Positions 19,187 through 28,400 are shown, numbered from the stretch's first letter. The stretch: DNA of 38,345 nt from Gordonia heveisoli (GCF_030315745.1 NZ_JASXSH010000028.1:1-38345), one strand, 5' to 3'. Program-made: numbers and translations. Notes: generated by a model from the sequence alone, not told the origin.

Positions 19187-20475
19187 CCTTCTAGTGTGGC
19201 ATGACCGGCGTCCCGGCCCTGCCCAGGTTCCCGACCCCGGTGATCGTGCCGGGAGTTCTCCCGCACCACGGACGCGGCCACAGCCGCGAACACGAGTGCG
19301 GCCACCGCGGCGATCAGGCCCGTGCCCAGCGTGCTGCGACTGCTGATGAACCCGACGACGGCCGGGCCGGCCAGCATGCCGAGGTACCCGCATCCGACCA
19401 CCAGCGAGATCGTCCGGCCGCTCGATGCGACGGTCAGATTGCCGGCCGCGGTGAAGATCTGTGGGATCAGTCCGGCCAGTCCGATGCCGAAGACGGCCCA
19501 GCCCGCGATCGCCCAGCCCGCACTCGGGGCCAGGATCGCGCCGAGCATGCCGACGAGTCCGATCAGCGATCCGCCCCGCAGCACCATGACCGAACCGATC
19601 CGTGCGGCCACCCGATCGACGCCGAAACGCGCGAGGGCCATCGCAGCGCTGAACGCGCCGAAGGAGATCGCGCCGGTCGCCTCGGGTGTATCGAAGGTCT
19701 CGACGACGTGCAGAGCACTCCAGTCGTAGGCGGTGCCCTCGGCGAGCATGAGCGCGAAGGCGACCGCGGCCAGCAGTGCCAGCCTGCGCAGGTCCACTCC
19801 GGACCACCAGCGATCGCCGGCTGTCGCCGCGGCGTCGGCTGCGGGGCCGTCGGCTGCGGCGGTCCCGGCGGGACGTGCGGCGCGCAACAGTCCCCCGCCG
19901 ACCGTGACGATCACCAGGACACCGACCACCGCAGCCGTCGCCACGGTCACGACGACCCTGATGTCGAGGGCGAGGGCAGCGGCCACGATCGCCGATCCGA
20001 TCAGCGACCCGACGGAGAAATAGCCGTGGAACGCGGCCATGATCGGCCGCCGGTAGCGACGTTCGACGGCGACGGCCTGCGCGTTCATCGAGACGTCCAG
20101 CCCGCCGTTGGCGAAGCCGAACGCAGCCAGCGCAAGGGCCAGCTGTGGACCGTTGCTCGCCAGCACCGGCGTCACCACCGCCGCCGACAGCGACATAGCC
20201 GCGACGATCGTCAGCGGCGCCGACCCGAACCGATCGATGAGCGGGCCGCACAGCTGCATGCCGACGAAGGCCGACCCGCCGAGCAGGAGCAGCAATCCGC
20301 CGAGTTGTTCGTGGCCGACCCCCGTGCGTTCGCTGATGGCCGGGATATGGGCCACCCACATCGCGGCAAGAAACCCGTTGAGCGCAAAGACGACAGCCAC
20401 CGAGACCCGGGCCCGGCGAATGCGGGAATCTCGGGTCTCGGTGGCCGTGATGTCGGAGGTAGCCGTGCTCGTCAC
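19183..20475 (-). CDS. MFS transporter
   Basis: This protein of about 430 residues has twelve hydrophobic segments split by a hydrophilic central loop (AARPAGTAAADGPAADAAAT), typical of the major facilitator superfamily. It has GPLIDRFG near the second helix and GFANGGLDVSMNAQAV, which recalls the YbjJ/FucP-like branch. The substrate cannot be named. The start is placed at GTG 20475; a longer frame to 20538 would overlap the neighbouring gene and begins with an arginine-rich, non-membrane stretch. It is coupled to the thioredoxin gene by a four-base overlap. The gene is not part of the mycobacterial order, so it is probably an insertion. Confidence 0.82.
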   Translation of the reverse strand: MTSTATSDITATETRDSRIRRARVSVAVVFALNGFLAAMWVAHIPAISERTGVGHEQLGGLLLLLGGSAFVGMQLCGPLIDRFGSAPLTIVAAMSLSAAVVTPVLASNGPQLALALAAFGFANGGLDVSMNAQAVAVERRYRRPIMAAFHGYFSVGSLIGSAIVAAALALDIRVVVTVATAAVVGVLVIVTVGGGLLRAARPAGTAAADGPAADAAATAGDRWWSGVDLRRLALLAAVAFALMLAEGTAYDWSALHVVETFDTPEATGAISFGAFSAAMALARFGVDRVAARIGSVMVLRGGSLIGLVGMLGAILAPSAGWAIAGWAVFGIGLAGLIPQIFTAAGNLTVASSGRTISLVVGCGYLGMLAGPAVVGFISSRSTLGTGLIAAVAALVFAAVAASVVRENSRHDHRGREPGQGRDAGHATLEG

Positions 20476-20494
20476 CCTCTCATTCGGGTGAAGC

Positions 20495-20851
20495 TCAGGC
20501 CGGTGCCGCCGCCGACTGCTCGGTCGACAGTTCGGCAAGGTGTCCGTTACGTGCGGCCCACCACTCGAACACGATGGTGCCGAACGGCGGGATGCTGGAC
20601 ACCAGCGCCAGCAGCGTCACCTTCGCGTTCCAGCGCAGCGCGAACGCCGTCAGCAGCGCGACCAGGATGAACGCGACGAAGACGACACCGTGTGCCATAC
20701 CCGGGACGAAGATCGCATCCTCATTGTCGAAGACGCGCTTGATCACCATCGCCACGATCAGGATCGCCCAGGTGATCGCCTCCAGGACGGCCACGAAGCG
20801 GAAGCGTTTGGCAGGTGTGGACAGGTCGAAGAACGAAGTCATGTCCACCAT
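20495..20851 (-). CDS. DUF3817 integral membrane protein, second copy
   Basis: This protein of about 118 residues has three hydrophobic segments (FRFVAVLEAITWAILIVAMV, a middle helix after FVPGMAHGVVF, and VTLLALVSSIPPFGTIVF). The central MAHG and the IPPFGTIVFEWWA end match the DUF3817 layout seen at 1643-1993. The function is unknown. ATG 20851 is chosen; ATG 20842 three codons later is equally possible. It lies upstream of the MFS gene with a 19-base gap, likely in the same transcript. Confidence 0.8.
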   Translation of the reverse strand: MVDMTSFFDLSTPAKRFRFVAVLEAITWAILIVAMVIKRVFDNEDAIFVPGMAHGVVFVAFILVALLTAFALRWNAKVTLLALVSSIPPFGTIVFEWWAARNGHLAELSTEQSAAAPA

Positions 20852-20914
20852 TGTGCCGAAACGGACACCGCAACTACGACCCGGTGTAGTAAATGTCTCC
20901 TTCGCGCGATCCAC

Positions 20915-22120
<1,206 letters not shown>

Positions 22121-22210
22121 GTGCTTCCTACCTCCGACGATGAAGAGCTCCGGCGTTGATGCGAAGCCGCGGGCGCGACCGCCCGCTCTGTGTGTCTGGC
22201 CCCTCAACGC

Positions 22211-22216
22211 TACCGT
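22211..22216 (+). promoter_or_regulatory. -10 box of the epimerase gene, apparently leaderless
   Basis: TACCGT matches TANNNT and ends six bases before the ATG at 22223. The purine-rich TAGGAG in between touches the start codon, too close for a normal ribosome site, so a leaderless transcript is the simpler reading. Confidence 0.4.
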
Positions 22217-22222
22217 TAGGAG

Positions 22223-22696
22223 ATGACCACCTCAGCAGCAGACCCCAGTAGCCCAACCGCCGTGATCGCCGATCTCGTCGTCGCCATCGACCACGTCGGC
22301 ATCGCCGTTCCGGATCTCGACGCGGCCAAGCAGTGGTACGCCACGCATCTCGGATTTCAGACCTTGCATCAGGAGACCAACACCGAGCAGGGCGTCGAAG
22401 AAGCGATGGTCGGTCTCGCCGACGGAGGCGCCGTGATCCAGCTCCTGGCTCCCCTCGACGAGTCGTCGACGATCGCGAAGTTCATCGACCGCAGCGGACC
22501 CGGTCTGCAGCAGCTCGCCGTCCGCGTCACCGACGTCGAGGAGGTGACCCGGCGACTGACCGACGCGGGTATCCGCGTGCTGTACCCGGCGCCCAAGCGC
22601 GGCACCGCGGACTCGCGTATCAACTTCGTGCATCCCAAGGACGCCGGCGGCGTGCTGCTCGAGCTCGTCGAGCCCGCCGCATCGTCCTCCCACTGA
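22223..22696 (+). CDS. mce: Methylmalonyl-CoA epimerase
   Basis: This 157-residue vicinal-oxygen-chelate fold enzyme interconverts the two methylmalonyl-CoA epimers in propionate and odd-chain fat use. Two glyoxalase-like halves are visible. The metal ligands are the His of [14 protein letters not shown], a second His in the [11 protein letters not shown] region, and the Glu of LLELVEP. It corresponds to Rv1322A. The methylmalonyl-CoA mutase is not in the window. The first 17 or so residues are an extra, poorly ordered N-terminus. The gene is divergent from the thiolase. Confidence 0.92.
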   Translation: MTTSAADPSSPTAVIADLVVAIDHVGIAVPDLDAAKQWYATHLGFQTLHQETNTEQGVEEAMVGLADGGAVIQLLAPLDESSTIAKFIDRSGPGLQQLAVRVTDVEEVTRRLTDAGIRVLYPAPKRGTADSRINFVHPKDAGGVLLELVEPAASSSH

Positions 22697-22711
22697 ACGA
22701 CAAGCCTCGGA

Positions 22712-22717
22712 TAGACT
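22712..22717 (+). promoter_or_regulatory. -10 box of the DivIVA-like gene, apparently leaderless
   Basis: TAGACT matches TANNNT and ends seven bases before the ATG at 22725. No ribosome site is seen before that ATG. The gene therefore probably has its own promoter and a leaderless mRNA, although it follows mce by only 28 bases. Confidence 0.45.
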
Positions 22718-22724
22718 GTCGCAC

Positions 22725-23864
22725 ATGCCAGCTCCCGCCCAACGGCCCCTTCCATTCGCGATCGTGATGCGCGGCTACGACAAAGACCAAGTCGCTGATC
22801 GCCTGCAACGACTCGACGCCGAGATGCGGGTGTTGGCGGCCGATCGGGATGCGGCGACCGCCAACGCGGCCGAGCTCGTCGCGCGCCTGCAACACGCGCG
22901 CGACGAGATCGACTCGCTCCGCCGCGAGGTCGACAAACTGTCCGTCTCGCCGACCACCGCGCAAGGTATGAGCGACCGGCTCTCACGGATGCTCCAGCTC
23001 GCCTCGGACGAGGCGAGCGAGATCCGCGCCGAGGCCGCAGCGGAGGCGGCCGAGACGCTGTCGGTGGCGCGGCAGGAGTCCGGCGATCTGCGCGCTGAGG
23101 CCCGCGAGGAAGCCGAGAAGATCCGTTCCGAGGCCGCGGCCGCCGCCAAGACCCTGATCGACGACGCCGAGCGTCGTGCGCGCGAGGTCAAGGAGACCGC
23201 AGCAGCCAACGAGGCCGAATCGGCCCGACAGATCGCCGAACGCACCGCCGCCATGGAAGCCGAGTACACCGAGACCATCGACTCGGCTCGTGCTGAGGCC
23301 GAACGGACCCGGGCGGAGAGCACCGCAACGGCCAAGGCCCTCGTCGACGGCGCGGACCGGCGCGCCCGCGAGGTCAAGGAGACCGCCGCCGCGAACGAGG
23401 CCGAATCGGCCCGACTGATCGCCGAACGTACCGCCGCGATGGAAGCCGAACATTCGCGCACCATCGCCGCCGCGCAGGACTACGCCCAGCGCGTCACCCA
23501 GAAGGCCCAGAACGAGGCCGCCGAGCTCGACGCGACCAGTTCCCGGCAGCGTCAGGCCGAGCGCGAACGCCACGAAGCCGAGATCACCGCGGAACGCGAG
23601 CAGGCGGCCACCGAGGCCGCCGACACCAAGCGGATCGCATTGGAGATCGCCACCGAGCGTCTGGCCCGTTCACGTGAGCTTGCCGGTGCCGCCGACCGCT
23701 CGCGCCGTGAGGTCGCCGGTCATCTCGACGAGTTGCGCACGAAGCTGGCCGACCTCCCAGACCTGCTGGTCCGCTCGGATGAGACCGACTACGAAGCCCG
23801 CTCGGACGACGACGACCTGGAACTCCTCAACCAGTTCCTGTCCACGCCGGCGCGCACGCACTGA
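22725..23864 (+). CDS. DivIVA-domain coiled-coil protein with internal repeats
   Basis: This 379-residue protein starts with a DivIVA/Wag31-like membrane-curvature domain: PLPFAIVMRGYDKDQVADRL fits the F-x-x-x-x-R-G-Y-D-x-x-x-V pattern. About 300 residues of alanine- and glutamate-rich heptad sequence follow, predicted to be one long coiled coil, ending in an acidic tail DYEARSDDDDLELLNQFL. Residues about 140-248 contain a 62-residue repeat. Related proteins act at growth poles or septa as scaffolds, and that role is inferred here. It is shorter in its N-terminal domain than true Wag31, so a Wag31 paralogue is more likely than Wag31 itself. It is convergent with nucS. Confidence 0.75.
   Translation: MPAPAQRPLPFAIVMRGYDKDQVADRLQRLDAEMRVLAADRDAATANAAELVARLQHARDEIDSLRREVDKLSVSPTTAQGMSDRLSRMLQLASDEASEIRAEAAAEAAETLSVARQESGDLRAEAREEAEKIRSEAAAAAKTLIDDAERRAREVKETAAANEAESARQIAERTAAMEAEYTETIDSARAEAERTRAESTATAKALVDGADRRAREVKETAAANEAESARLIAERTAAMEAEHSRTIAAAQDYAQRVTQKAQNEAAELDATSSRQRQAERERHEAEITAEREQAATEAADTKRIALEIATERLARSRELAGAADRSRREVAGHLDELRTKLADLPDLLVRSDETDYEARSDDDDLELLNQFLSTPARTH
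23142..23469 (+). repeat. In-frame 186-base duplication inside the coiled-coil gene
   Basis: A unit of 186 bases (62 codons) starting at 23142 is followed by a second, partial copy from 23328 to about 23469. Both encode RRAREVKETAAANEAESAR followed by (Q or L)IAERTAAMEAE, with only a few differences, mostly at third positions. The segment lengthens the coiled coil by a whole number of codons. Confidence 0.8.
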
Positions 23865-23876
23865 GACCCACTACGA

Positions 23877-23911
23877 CGCCGAGTTCCGCCTAGAACAGGC
23901 GGAACTCGGTG
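23877..23911. terminator. Bidirectional hairpin between the DivIVA-like gene and nucS
   Basis: CCGAGTTCCGCC (23879-23890) and GGCGGAACTCGG (23898-23909) form a perfect 12-base stem with a seven-base loop; two more pairs extend it, one a G-U wobble. There is no T tract. The right arm encodes the last residues of NucS and the nucS stop codon begins in the loop, so the hairpin overlaps coding sequence. It lies 12 bases after the stop of the converging gene. Confidence 0.7.
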
Positions 23912-24573
23912 CTCTCGGCACCGCGCAGGGCATCGTAATCGAGTACCAGACAACGGATTCCACGGTCTTCAGCCAGGGTGCGGGCCTGCGGTTTGATCTG
24001 CTGGGCGGCGAACACCCCCGCGACCGGCGCGAGCAGCGGGTCACGGTTGAGCAGTTCAAGGTAGCGGGTCAGTTGCTCGACCCCGTCGATCTCGCCGCGC
24101 CGCTTGATCTCCACCGCGACGGTGCCACCGTCGGCATCGCGGCAGAGCAGGTCGACCGGGCCGATGGCGGTCATGTATTCGCGCCGGACGAGGGTGTGCC
24201 CGGCCCCGAGGGTGTCGACATGTTCGGCGAGCAGTTCTTGCAGGTGTGCTTCCACCCCGTCCTTGACCAGCCCAGGATCGACGCCGAGCTCGTGTTCGGT
24301 GTCGTGTTCGATCGCCGCGATGGTGATCCTCAGCTCCTCACCCGCTTTGTTGGTGACCACCCAATACTCGGTCGCCTCGACGCCGTCGGGTACCGGCGCG
24401 GTGGCCAGCCAACACGGCGGACTCATCCAGTTGAGCGGTTTGTAGGCGCGGTCGTCGGCATGGATGCTGACGGACCCATCCGACTTGATGAGCAGCAGCC
24501 GGCGGGCCATGGGCAGGTGAGCGGTGAGCCGGCCGACGTAGTCGACCTGGCATTCGGCGATGACGAGACGCAC
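23890..24573 (-). CDS. nucS: NucS/EndoMS mismatch-specific endonuclease
   Basis: NucS replaces MutS/MutL in actinobacteria: it cuts both strands at mismatches such as G-T. The 227 residues start [20 protein letters not shown]. The nuclease domain shows [23 protein letters not shown], the D-(E)xK restriction-type active site. The C-terminus ends TEFRLF, the short motif that binds the beta sliding clamp. It corresponds to Rv1321. Its last codons are part of a perfect inverted repeat. Confidence 0.95.
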   Translation of the reverse strand: MRLVIAECQVDYVGRLTAHLPMARRLLLIKSDGSVSIHADDRAYKPLNWMSPPCWLATAPVPDGVEATEYWVVTNKAGEELRITIAAIEHDTEHELGVDPGLVKDGVEAHLQELLAEHVDTLGAGHTLVRREYMTAIGPVDLLCRDADGGTVAVEIKRRGEIDGVEQLTRYLELLNRDPLLAPVAGVFAAQQIKPQARTLAEDRGIRCLVLDYDALRGAESTEFRLF

Positions 24574-24627
24574 CCGCCCACCCTAACGTCCCGACGATCC
24601 TCGACTCGTCGGCCCACGCCGGTAGTC

Positions 24628-24645
24628 GTTCACCGATCGGTGAAC
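24628..24645. repeat. Perfect 18-base palindrome at the glsA stop codon
   Basis: GTTCACCGATCGGTGAAC is fully self-complementary. On the reverse strand it encodes the last residues FTDR and the TGA stop of the glutaminase gene. It could form a seven-base stem with a GATC loop, acting as a weak terminator or mRNA end, or bind a dimeric protein. No T tract follows. Confidence 0.6.
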
Positions 24646-26063
24646 TGCTTCAGCAAGAACTCCTCGGCGTCGACGATCGCCTGATCCATGGTGGCGTGCA
24701 CATGCGGAAGAGTCGGGTCGAATCCTCGAAGATCCTCGGGCACATTGAGATTCGGAGCGATCGTGTCACGCCGGTGCCGATCGACACTGGCCCGCACCAC
24801 CCCGTCGGGGTCGACGATCATCGCCCGTTTGCCCACGTCGTCGAGCGTGCGCTTCATCGCGAGCACCATAGTCCGCGCCACCGGGTCGATGACGTCGATC
24901 CGCGAGATCTCCACGATGGCCACCGCATAGTCGTCGATGTCGGCCTCCAGGCGCCGCAGAGCACTCTCGGCCCCGGTGAAGGTCAGGTCACCCTGCAGTT
25001 CGTAAACCCGAACCCGGTCCCGACAGGTGCGCAAGAAGCCGCGCTCGGCCTCCGACCAGTCCGGACCGACCTCGATGTCGGAGATGTCGAAGACCGAGCG
25101 GATCGTCACCCTCGACTCGCGGGTCACGTTGAACATGTGCAGGCCGAGATCACTGGACAGGTGACGGCAGGCCTCTACGCCGCGCACGCTGTTGCCGTGT
25201 TCGTCCAGTCTCGGCGAGTACACGCCGATACCGAGCTGACCAGGCAGGACGGCGAGGATGCCACCGCCGACACCGCTCTTGGCCGGCAGCCCGACGCCGG
25301 TCACCCAGTCCCCCGCACCGTCGTACATGCCGCAGGTGGTCATCACCGACAGCAACCGCTGGGCCACCTGCCCGGAGAATGCCTGCCGACCGGTCCGCGG
25401 ATTCACCCCACCGTTGGCGATGGTGGCCCCGACGACGGCGAGATCGTCGGTGGTCACCCGGATCGAACACTGCCGGTAGTAGAGGTCGAGCGCGGCGTCG
25501 GGTGCGGTGTCCAGGGCGCCGAAGCTGTCCAACATGTAGGCGATCGCCCGATTGCGTGAACCGGTGGCGGCCTCGGAGGCGTAGACCTGTTCGTCGATCC
25601 TCAGCCTGCGCGCGGCGCACGCCGAGTAGAAGTCGACGAGTTCGTCGAACACCTTCGCGACCATGTCGTCGGCGACCTCACGTACCGGGGGCAGCAGCAA
25701 CGACGCCGCGAGGATCGCCCCCGCGTTGATCATCGGATTCTTCGGCCGCCGCCGGTCGTCGACGCTGATCTCGTTGAACGCCTCCCCCGACGGTTCCACG
25801 CCGATCTTCGCATCCACCGCTTCGACGCCGAGCCTGCCGAGTGCCATCGCGTAGGTCAGCGGCTTGGACACCGACTGGATGGTGAACTCCACGCCGCTGT
25901 CGCCGTCGGAGTAGATGTGCCCGTCATGGACGCACAGCGACAGCCCGAATCCGTCCGGGTCGACTGCGGCGAGTTCCGGGATGTAGTCGGCCACCTCACC
26001 GGTGCGGTCGACGGCGCAGGTGTCCATGATGTGACGGAGGTAGCCGTCGACGTGCGAGCTCAT
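24630..26063 (-). CDS. glsA: Glutaminase with C-terminal STAS domain
   Basis: Residues 1 to about 310 form a serine-dependent beta-lactamase-fold glutaminase that hydrolyses glutamine to glutamate and ammonia. Ser64-x-x-Lys67 in TIQSVSKPL is the catalytic pair; KNPMINAGAI and PAKSGVGGGI are further family motifs. A second domain (about 345-450) with VYELQGDLTFTGAESALRRLE and IVEISRIDVIDPVARTMVL resembles a STAS domain, as in SulP transporters and anti-sigma antagonists. The fusion suggests control by a partner or by small-molecule binding. The start is ATG 26063. It ends 56 bases before the nucS start, on the same strand. Confidence 0.93.
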   Translation of the reverse strand: MSSHVDGYLRHIMDTCAVDRTGEVADYIPELAAVDPDGFGLSLCVHDGHIYSDGDSGVEFTIQSVSKPLTYAMALGRLGVEAVDAKIGVEPSGEAFNEISVDDRRRPKNPMINAGAILAASLLLPPVREVADDMVAKVFDELVDFYSACAARRLRIDEQVYASEAATGSRNRAIAYMLDSFGALDTAPDAALDLYYRQCSIRVTTDDLAVVGATIANGGVNPRTGRQAFSGQVAQRLLSVMTTCGMYDGAGDWVTGVGLPAKSGVGGGILAVLPGQLGIGVYSPRLDEHGNSVRGVEACRHLSSDLGLHMFNVTRESRVTIRSVFDISDIEVGPDWSEAERGFLRTCRDRVRVYELQGDLTFTGAESALRRLEADIDDYAVAIVEISRIDVIDPVARTMVLAMKRTLDDVGKRAMIVDPDGVVRASVDRHRRDTIAPNLNVPEDLRGFDPTLPHVHATMDQAIVDAEEFLLKQFTDR

Positions 26064-26108
26064 GGGGACGATCTTGGCAGGTTCGCCGCCGGTACGGGTG
26101 GACCCCGA

Positions 26109-26945
26109 TCAGCCGGTGACGCGTGCCGCGTTGCCTGCGTCGATAGGTACCACGATGCCGCTCATATGTGCACTGCCCTCGGCGGCGAGGAAGACCACCA
26201 CGCGTGTGACCTCCTCGGGTTCCAGCCAGGGCACGGGCTGCGCATGCAGCGACGTGAAGACCGGCGCGACGTCGGCGCTGGTCGGCTGGTCCAGGTCGGG
26301 ACGCATCAGGTGATACAGGAAGTCGTTGTGGATCATCGGGGTCGAGATATTGCCGGGGGCAACCGCATTCACGGTGACGCCAGTCTTGGCGAGGTCGAGC
26401 GCGGCACTCTTGGTCAGCCCGATGACACCCCATTTCGACGCACTGTAGGCGGCCATACTGGTGTTGGCGGCCCGCCCCATCATCGACGACACCGTGATGA
26501 TTCGGCCGTAGCCGCGTTCGGCCATCCCCGGCGCCACCGCGGCGACCGTGTTGAAGACGCCGGTGAGGTTGGAGGCGATGGCCTCATCCCACATGTTCTG
26601 AGGCATCACCTGGATCGGCGCGGCGACCGACACCCCGGCGTTGGCGACCGCGATGTCGATCCGGCCGAACTCGCCGGTCGCACGATCGACGAGCGCGTCC
26701 ACCGCAGCCCGGTCGGCGGTGTCCACCACCGCCGACAGGCAGCGGACACCGGTGGCCTCGACCAGTCGGACGGTCTCGGCCAGATCGGCCTCGGTCGCGA
26801 GCGGATAGGCGACCGCCGGTGAGTCCGCGCAACGGTCACAGATCACGATGTCGGCACCCTGCCGGGCGAACTCGAGCGCATGCGAACGGCCCTGGCCGCG
26901 TGCGGCGCCGGTGATGAACGCGACGCGTCCAGTGAACTCGGCCAT
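26109..26945 (-). CDS. Short-chain dehydrogenase, mycofactocin-coupled type
   Basis: This 278-residue Rossmann oxidoreductase has FITGAARGQGRSHALEFARQG as the NAD-binding turn, NAG in VANAGVS, and the catalytic Ser-Tyr-Lys set in TVSSMMGRAANTSMAAYSASK. The insert AYPLATEADLAETVRLVEATG is typical of the subgroup that holds its NAD tightly and depends on mycofactocin to reoxidise it. No mycofactocin genes are in this window. The substrate is probably an alcohol or ketone. It lies between the glutaminase and the GAF regulator, all on the minus strand, and could be regulated by the latter. Confidence 0.88.
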   Translation of the reverse strand: MAEFTGRVAFITGAARGQGRSHALEFARQGADIVICDRCADSPAVAYPLATEADLAETVRLVEATGVRCLSAVVDTADRAAVDALVDRATGEFGRIDIAVANAGVSVAAPIQVMPQNMWDEAIASNLTGVFNTVAAVAPGMAERGYGRIITVSSMMGRAANTSMAAYSASKWGVIGLTKSAALDLAKTGVTVNAVAPGNISTPMIHNDFLYHLMRPDLDQPTSADVAPVFTSLHAQPVPWLEPEEVTRVVVFLAAEGSAHMSGIVVPIDAGNAARVTG

Positions 26946-26987
26946 GTACGGGGTTCCTGTTCTGTCGATGGGGCGGACGGGACTGAG

Positions 26988-28226
26988 CTACCCGGCCGTG
27001 CGGTGCGAGTCGTCGAACACGACCTCGATCGAATCGGCGAAACGATAGGGATTGGCCACCAGCATCCCGCCGAGACGCTTCCGCAGCCGTGACACCTCCG
27101 CGCGCACCGTGACCGTCCGATCGTCGGTGCCGAACAGGTGTCTCGACAGGTCGGCCGCGCTACAACCACTCTGCGACCTCGCCACCAGGGCGAGGATCTG
27201 TGCATGTCGTGGCGTCGGATTCCACGACCACGATCCGTCCCCCGCCCCGACCCGGACCGTCGGCGGGGTCGCGGCCAGATCGAGTTCGACGATGGTTCGC
27301 GAACCCGGCGCGGACGTCGGCGCCACCTGGACGAGCCAGCCACCCGGCAGCGGTTCGATGTCGCAGTCCCCGAGGTCGTGGAGCCACGTCCGGCCGGCCC
27401 GCAGAGCAGACGGCAGTGTCACCCGTTCTCGCGGCGCGAGTCCGTCGACCGCGACCACCCAGCCGTGTTCGTCGACGGCCAACGCCCGCCCTGCCGAGCG
27501 GGCCAGGATCGGCGCGGCGACCGACCGCAGCGCGTCAAGGCTGCGGCGGTGCTGATCACGCAGGGTGCACTCGGCCAGCCTGGCCACCGAGGCGACGAGC
27601 GCGAGGGTCGTCGGGTGGACGGTGGCCGCCGGACCACTGACGTCGACGACGCCGAGCAGCACACCGGTCCGCGGATCCGTGATCGGCGCACCGGTGCAGG
27701 TCCAGGAGTGGTGGGTGCGCACGAAATGTTCGGCCGAGAACACCTGCACCGGGCGTCGGGACATCAGCGCCGTACCGATCGCGTTGGTACCCACCGAGCT
27801 CTCCGCCCAGTCGGCTCCTTCGACGAAGCCCAGCCGGTCCGCGCGGGTCAGCACCCGGGGCGATCCGCTGCGCCAGAGCACCCGGCCCCGCGGATCGGCG
27901 ACGACGAGAATGTTGTCGCCGTCGGCGATGACCGCGTCGAGCCCCCGCGTCAGTTCGCCCAGTACGGCCGCCAGACCGGACTCCCGACGTTGCGCTTCGA
28001 GTTCCGCGACGCCGAGCGTGTCGGCCGCGCCGCCCGAATCCGGATTGACGCCCGCCGTTCGCACCCGATCCCACGACTGGGTGATCAGCGAACGTGGACG
28101 GGCCGGCAGTCGCGAACCGGACATCGCGGCGTCGTAGACGGCAGACAGGACCTGCGCGAAGTGTCGCGGATCGTCACCGGCGGAGACCGCGGGTTCCGGG
28201 ATCGAGCGGGCATCGGAGGTCGTCAT
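26988..28226 (-). CDS. GAF-domain transcriptional regulator with winged-helix C-terminus
   Basis: This 412-residue protein has a GAF-type sensor region: VVADPRGRVLWRSG, AESSVGTNAIGTAL, then FVRTHHSWTCTGAPITDPRTG, the pattern found in AcoR-type activators of alcohol, acetoin and related catabolism. Unlike AcoR it has no AAA+ or Fis part. The end, HAQILALVARSQSGCSAADLSRHL then VRAEVSRLRKRLGG, looks like a winged-helix DNA-binding domain. The start chosen is ATG 28226. It is divergent from the flavin monooxygenase gene and most likely controls it, and perhaps the dehydrogenase; both are inferred from position. Confidence 0.82.
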   Translation of the reverse strand: MTTSDARSIPEPAVSAGDDPRHFAQVLSAVYDAAMSGSRLPARPRSLITQSWDRVRTAGVNPDSGGAADTLGVAELEAQRRESGLAAVLGELTRGLDAVIADGDNILVVADPRGRVLWRSGSPRVLTRADRLGFVEGADWAESSVGTNAIGTALMSRRPVQVFSAEHFVRTHHSWTCTGAPITDPRTGVLLGVVDVSGPAATVHPTTLALVASVARLAECTLRDQHRRSLDALRSVAAPILARSAGRALAVDEHGWVVAVDGLAPRERVTLPSALRAGRTWLHDLGDCDIEPLPGGWLVQVAPTSAPGSRTIVELDLAATPPTVRVGAGDGSWSWNPTPRHAQILALVARSQSGCSAADLSRHLFGTDDRTVTVRAEVSRLRKRLGGMLVANPYRFADSIEVVFDDSHRTAG

Positions 28227-28276
28227 CGTCTCGATTGTGCGCCCGATCACACCGGTCACGCAAAGGGGGCGCCGCC

Positions 28277-28296
28277 GCAACCCATTGCAACCCTTG
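28277..28296. promoter_or_regulatory. Direct repeat between the regulator and the monooxygenase
   Basis: GCAACCCATT and GCAACCCTTG stand head to tail (28277-28286, 28287-28296), a ten-base spacing that puts both copies on the same DNA face. It lies in the 174-base divergent gap, so it is a candidate binding site for the GAF regulator. Inference only. Confidence 0.4.
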
Positions 28297-28400
28297 TCCG
28301 CCGACCGGGGTGCGCGGTGTGCTGTGGATCACATCGACGACGCACCCGCGTCGTGTGCCTCGAAGATCCCCGCGATCCCGGCCAGGAGGTGCCGAACATC

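Noticed and set aside
18197..20359. A 720-residue reverse-strand open frame
   Set aside because: Only the last 329 residues (from GTG 19186) are a thioredoxin; the remainder is the MFS gene read in the wrong frame.
27138..28400. Long open frame continuous with the flavin monooxygenase, giving a 1038-residue product
   Set aside because: It is antisense to the GAF regulator, has arginine-rich low-complexity sequence, and a strong ribosome site precedes the ATG at 28401 where homology begins.
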